From Amoebophrya sp. AT5.2 (taxonomy: Eukaryota > Sar > Dinophyceae > Syndiniales > Amoebophryaceae): a stretch of 34,273 nucleotides of DNA. Positions within the stretch are counted from its first letter, which is position 1, and each line of letters opens with the position of its first letter. Made by a program: the position numbers and the translations under genes. The stretch covers positions 1 through 34,273 of the forward strand of contig RXOD01003965.1 in the NCBI GenBank assembly GCA_005223375.1, written 5' to 3'. The notes under the pieces were generated by a model. The model ran no database searches. It was not told the DNA's origin and saw nothing but the letters and a program-made list of their open reading frames with translations. This document shows, one piece after another, positions 31,270 to 34,273 of the stretch.

Positions 31270-32530
31270 TCACGGCGCCATTGTTTTCTTAATGGGTCTG
31301 AGTACGGTAGTAAGCTCCTGCCCGGTGAAGTAGCGATCGACCGCAGGACGCATTGAAAATGTGGCGTTTCTGTGGATTGCAATATCTTTCGAGTACACAT
31401 CTTCCCACATGGTCGAACTGCAGGTCCAGCCGAAGAGGTCACTGACCTTCTGTCTGTAGACCAGGTACTCCTTCGAGTGCCGACTGTCTGGGTCGGGGCG
31501 GAGGCCGATCTCCGCGCACCTGCGCCGCAGCTGCAACGCCAGTGCTCGCCGCACTCCATGCGACGTCGTGTGCAGCTTGTGCGCAATGGCGTCGAGCTCC
31601 ATCGGCGTCACCGGGAAGACGTCGTTGTAAAAAATGTCCTTCGGGATGTACGCGTAGAAGTATTCTCCGGGGACGGGAAGCGATTTTATGGACGGGATCA
31701 TCGCCTTGACGAACCGCTGGTCCTCGCTCACAGTGAGGCAGTCTTTTCTGATTGACGAGAGCGAACACTTCCGCAAGCCGGTGATGGACCACATTCCGAA
31801 GATGCGTTGCTCGCGGAGCTCGAGCAGTGGCAGGCGGGTCAGGTCCGGGGGCATTGCGCGGATGGGCTCGAAGAGTTGCGAGTACCGGTTGAGGTTGTCA
31901 AAGGTCAACGATTGGAGTTGACCCGCCTGAATTATTGGTGGGGTTAAGGGTTGGCTAGTGATTATATTGCAATGGAATATTAATTATTGGAAAAGTAAGT
32001 GCCTGCGCATTGCCGCGCTCCAGCGCATTGAGACTGCGCAAGCGCTGGCTGACGGTGCTGATGTACGCCTCGGGACATCCTATGTCTCTATCAAAGAGGA
32101 ACATGCCGAATAGCTGCAACTGGGCCCATAATGTGTTCGGGTGGTTGGAGCGGAGCAATTGGTATTTTTGCGGCGTGTCTACATCCTGCGGTCGCCAATA
32201 GGCGGCTGGGACGTAGTGGAGGGCATAGTAGAGCCAAACTCTCCATCTCGAGTTGCGTGTGCCGAGGCCTCCCTCTGCCATGAGGGAGGGACCTTCCTCC
32301 GGGAACAGGAAAAGTATCCGTTGATCTGGCATGGGCCACTGCTGCGAATAAAATCGCGGCACGACGTTTGGGGCCTTGGGCCTTTTGCTGTTGAAGTCTT
32401 CCTCGTACTTCTCATATTTTTCAATCTTCCGCTTCGTGCCATTGTAGTGGTTGGAGATCTTGCCGCGTTTCGTCGCGAAGAAATTGGGCTTCAGCTGTTC
32501 GGGCAGCTTCCAACCGTAGCTCTTGAAGAC
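31270..32530 (-). CDS. Tyrosine recombinase of the retrotransposon, with an internal GC-AG intron
   Basis: The recombinase inserts the element by cutting and rejoining DNA through a Tyr-DNA link. Two open segments, 32003-32530 and 31270-31926, join in frame if 31927-32002 is removed (donor GCACTTAC, acceptor AATAATTCAG). Box I Arg is in ITGLRKCSLSSIR, box II is TSHGVRRALALQL (HxxR), then DLFGW in place of the usual LGH, then the presumed nucleophile Tyr in WEDVYSKDI. The upstream half (WRVWLYYALHYVPAAYWRP, and so on) would be the N-terminal DNA-binding part; the most N-terminal stretch is Lys-rich (YNGTKRKIEKYEKYEEDF). The frame opens one base out of phase right after the stop of the RT-RNase H gene, so it is either a separate frame or read by recoding or splicing. 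Confidence 0.72.
31927..32002 (-). other. Probable 76-bp GC-AG intron in the recombinase gene
   Basis: The minus strand reads CAG|GCACTTAC to ATTCAG|GCGGGT. Removing it restores phase and fuses ERGNAQ to AGQLQSLTFDN. The intron is AT-rich, unlike its exons, and holds an in-frame stop. No GT donor gives a frame-preserving alternative nearby. Confidence 0.55.
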
Positions 32531-32531
32531 C

Positions 32532-33791
32532 TTACAAGCGGTAGTAGTTTAGATTCGAGGCCGCTTCGTTAGCGACCTGCTGCAAGGCCGACTTTATCTG
32601 CTGCCCGGAGAAAGGAAAGCTTGGACTGTATGATAGAATGAAGTCGCTCAGTAGCTTTTCGCGCGTGCACGCGTCCGCTGGATTGCGGTCCGTGTTGATA
32701 TAGGCAAAGTAGGACGAAGTGTCCGCGCGGGTCGTGGCGTCACAGATAGAGCACACTACGGCCGTACTCAATGGGCACTTTAACTGGCCCTTAATTATAC
32801 CAAACGTTGCGCCTGAGTTGTCTCCGTGGTACACGGCGCGGTTTTCCTTGGTGGCATCCTGAAAGAGGATCGGCGACAACCGCGCTGCGACTAACTCACA
32901 TGTCAGGACTGATGCTCGGCGTAAGGCCATCGGCAGCTGTTTTTGGGTGAGGGAGATTGAGAAGGCAGCATTTCTATTGTCGTGGCCGAGCATGACTCCT
33001 CCTAAGGAGACCTGTTTCGAGTCCGATAGCGCTGCGTCGGTGCAGATATGAATACGTGGCCTCGCAGCTGCTGCGAGGCTTAGTGCCATCGGCTGTCTCC
33101 GCTCGACCTCTCTTCTCATTTTGCCGAGCATGGTCACTAGTACTCTCCGACTCGGGTCTGAATCTATCTTGCTCCGAAATTCGCGATAAGACCTAGTCAT
33201 GTCGTATATGTGTCTGGTCAGTGGCAGGCCCCGTTTGTGCGACTTCCAAAAAATGGCGTGCACAAAGAGGCCACTCACCTCCTCGAGAAGATGAAACAAG
33301 TCGTTGTAGAACTCTTGCGGCAGCGGCTTGGCCGAGTGTGGTATGCGCTTTACTTTCGTCGTGATCTTGCTCACCAATTCGAGGATGCTCCTGCCCTTCT
33401 TTTCTGGTAGTGCCACTAGGATGCGACTTAACTCAGGCAGGAAATTGATGCCTAGCAGCTCAATTAGCTCTCCATACTCAGCAGTAAAGCACTTTTCGGG
33501 GGCAACTGCTATCCCCATTGCCGCTAACAAGCGGCGGATCGCGGTCATATACGTTTTCGCGAGGCCTGGCATGGACAGGTAGATCAAATCATCTACATAT
33601 ACTACGCATGGAATTTGCAACATTTCACTCACAACCGAATTGACTAATTCGCTGACTCCTGCACAAAAACCAAAGACCGAATGGACATTGCCGAAACTAA
33701 GGCAGTTCAGCACTCCGTAACGTCTAAGTGACAGCCTGCGCGCCCGAAACGGGCAGCGGCCACCTGGGTCTCTGTCAGTTCGCTCGCCCAT
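32532..33791 (-). CDS. Reverse transcriptase (C-terminal part) plus RNase H of the retrotransposon
   Basis: This 419-aa frame makes cDNA from the element's RNA and degrades the template. The polymerase block LNCLSFGNVHSVFGFC is motif B-like, VVYVDDLIYLS holds the motif C Asp pair, and GELIELLGINF matches the post-C LLG block. The RNase H domain follows with the four acidic residues in order: CTDAALSD, TCELVAARL, YHGDNSGA, and RNPADACTRE. The pattern is that of RNase H in DIRS/YR elements, with no DDE integrase after it. A stop codon lies immediately before the ATG at 33789-33791, and motif A is not visible in this frame, so the N-terminal polymerase segment must be in another frame or exon upstream, or is broken. 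Confidence 0.8.
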   Translation of the reverse strand: MGERTDRDPGGRCPFRARRLSLRRYGVLNCLSFGNVHSVFGFCAGVSELVNSVVSEMLQIPCVVYVDDLIYLSMPGLAKTYMTAIRRLLAAMGIAVAPEKCFTAEYGELIELLGINFLPELSRILVALPEKKGRSILELVSKITTKVKRIPHSAKPLPQEFYNDLFHLLEEVSGLFVHAIFWKSHKRGLPLTRHIYDMTRSYREFRSKIDSDPSRRVLVTMLGKMRREVERRQPMALSLAAAARPRIHICTDAALSDSKQVSLGGVMLGHDNRNAAFSISLTQKQLPMALRRASVLTCELVAARLSPILFQDATKENRAVYHGDNSGATFGIIKGQLKCPLSTAVVCSICDATTRADTSSYFAYINTDRNPADACTREKLLSDFILSYSPSFPFSGQQIKSALQQVANEAASNLNYYRL

Positions 33792-34273
33792 ATGTCAACC
33801 CGGTGCTGACGGTGCTGCGCAAGGGTCGCCCTGAATCCTTCCTTACACGTGGCGACGACTTTCTCATACGTCGCAGACTCCATGGATTCATCCTCGGCGA
33901 CCGCTGCGTGGGTGCGGGCCGCTTGCGATTGTTGCATCGCCACGAAGTGGTTGACTATCGGGAAGGTGCGTGCCTGGTGTGGGTGTCAGGGTTGGGGATT
34001 GGCGATGGGATTGGGAATGGGTTGCTTCTATAATTTAGCACGCAGGCCGCGGCCCGCCTGCGACTGCTGCATGGCGACGAAATAGCCCACGGCCAGGAGC
34101 GCGCCTGAAAAGCCACGGGAGAACAAGCGAAGCAAGTGCCCGCGCGCCGCGAGCCCGTCGGCGCTCGAGTAGGAAACAGAACCCGCCGCGCCTCGACTGT
34201 GGGCGGAGTCAGCTGCCACATCAGCAGCGGAGCGCGCGCGAGCAAGGCGGCCGCTGCAGCCACCCGCGACGAC
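33707..34273 (-). CDS. Possible upstream (gag or RT N-terminal) coding segment of the element
   Basis: An open frame from about 33972 down to a TGA at 33707-33709 reads NHFVAMQQSQAARTHAAVAE and then EKVVATCKEGFRATLAQH, overlapping the start of the RT frame in another phase. About 120 bp further upstream a second frame repeats YFVAMQQSQAGR before a stop. The segment is Ala/Arg-rich and not assignable to a known domain. It could be the end of a gag-like protein or part of a spliced polyprotein. Confidence 0.3.

Larger units (their letters stand above)
29952..34273 (-). mobile_element. Tyrosine-recombinase retrotransposon with split direct repeats (PAT/Ngaro-like), 5'-partial
   Basis: Read on the minus strand the order is reverse transcriptase, RNase H, tyrosine recombinase, then repeat B1 (30461-30747), segment A2 (30239-30460) and repeat B2 (29952-30238). 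This is the A1-genes-B1-A2-B2 plan known for PAT, Kangaroo and Ngaro elements, which integrate through a circular intermediate with a tyrosine recombinase instead of a DDE integrase. The A1 copy and any gag gene would lie past 34273. B1 and B2 differ at only one position (30222 versus 30731), which suggests recent insertion or homogenisation. DIRS1-type inverted terminal repeats are not seen. Confidence 0.82.

Noticed and set aside
31146..31586. Minus-strand 146-codon frame overlapping the recombinase
   Set aside because: It is a different phase over the recombinase C-terminus without recognisable motifs. The recombinase frame explains the region.

Overview
The window is eukaryotic nuclear DNA from a protist. 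Every gene I can support is on the minus strand. Most are split by short introns (about 75-250 bp) whose joins I placed by reading-frame continuity and family conservation, and almost all of these use GT-AG. One-directional gene order, short introns, a kinase with a DFD motif and a tyrosine-recombinase retrotransposon fit an alveolate, possibly dinoflagellate-related. That assignment is inference; no rRNA or spliced leader is present to prove it.

Layout, left to right (the genes read right to left): a Notum/pectinacetylesterase-like hydrolase running off the left edge (<1-2387); a small Cys-rich single-pass membrane protein (2555-3512); a secretory-pathway TauE/SafE-type permease in four exons (3724-6806); an unresolved hypothetical gene (6959-7694); cytosolic-type glycyl-tRNA synthetase in seven exons (8175-11347); a weak small gene (11540-12106); an ankyrin-repeat membrane protein (12151-13388); a SNF2 ATPase carrying a C-terminal J domain (13785-17528); a METTL21-like methyltransferase (18269-19648); a secreted or organellar orphan of 699 aa (20874-22973); a Ser/Thr kinase with variant motifs (24993-27141 and upstream); and two small hypothetical genes (27396-28194, 29187-29862). 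Housekeeping functions (translation, chromatin, protein methylation) are mixed with membrane and secreted proteins. I see no operon-like pathway.

The right 4.3 kb (29952 to beyond 34273) is the standout. It is a tyrosine-recombinase (YR) retrotransposon on the minus strand, with reverse transcriptase plus RNase H (32532-33791), then a tyrosine recombinase with R/HxxR/W/Y residues (31270-32530, interrupted by a GC-AG intron), then two 287-bp direct repeats that differ at one base and flank a unique 222-bp segment. This is the B1-A2-B2 end expected of PAT/Ngaro-type split direct repeats. At the A2/B1 junction lies a perfect 9-bp inverted repeat with a 6-bp spacer, which looks like the recombinase crossover site. 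The matching A1 segment should lie past the right edge.

Long stretches without a recognisable gene are 7695-8174, 13389-13784, 17529-18268, 19649-20873, 22974-24992, 28195-29186 and 30748-31269.
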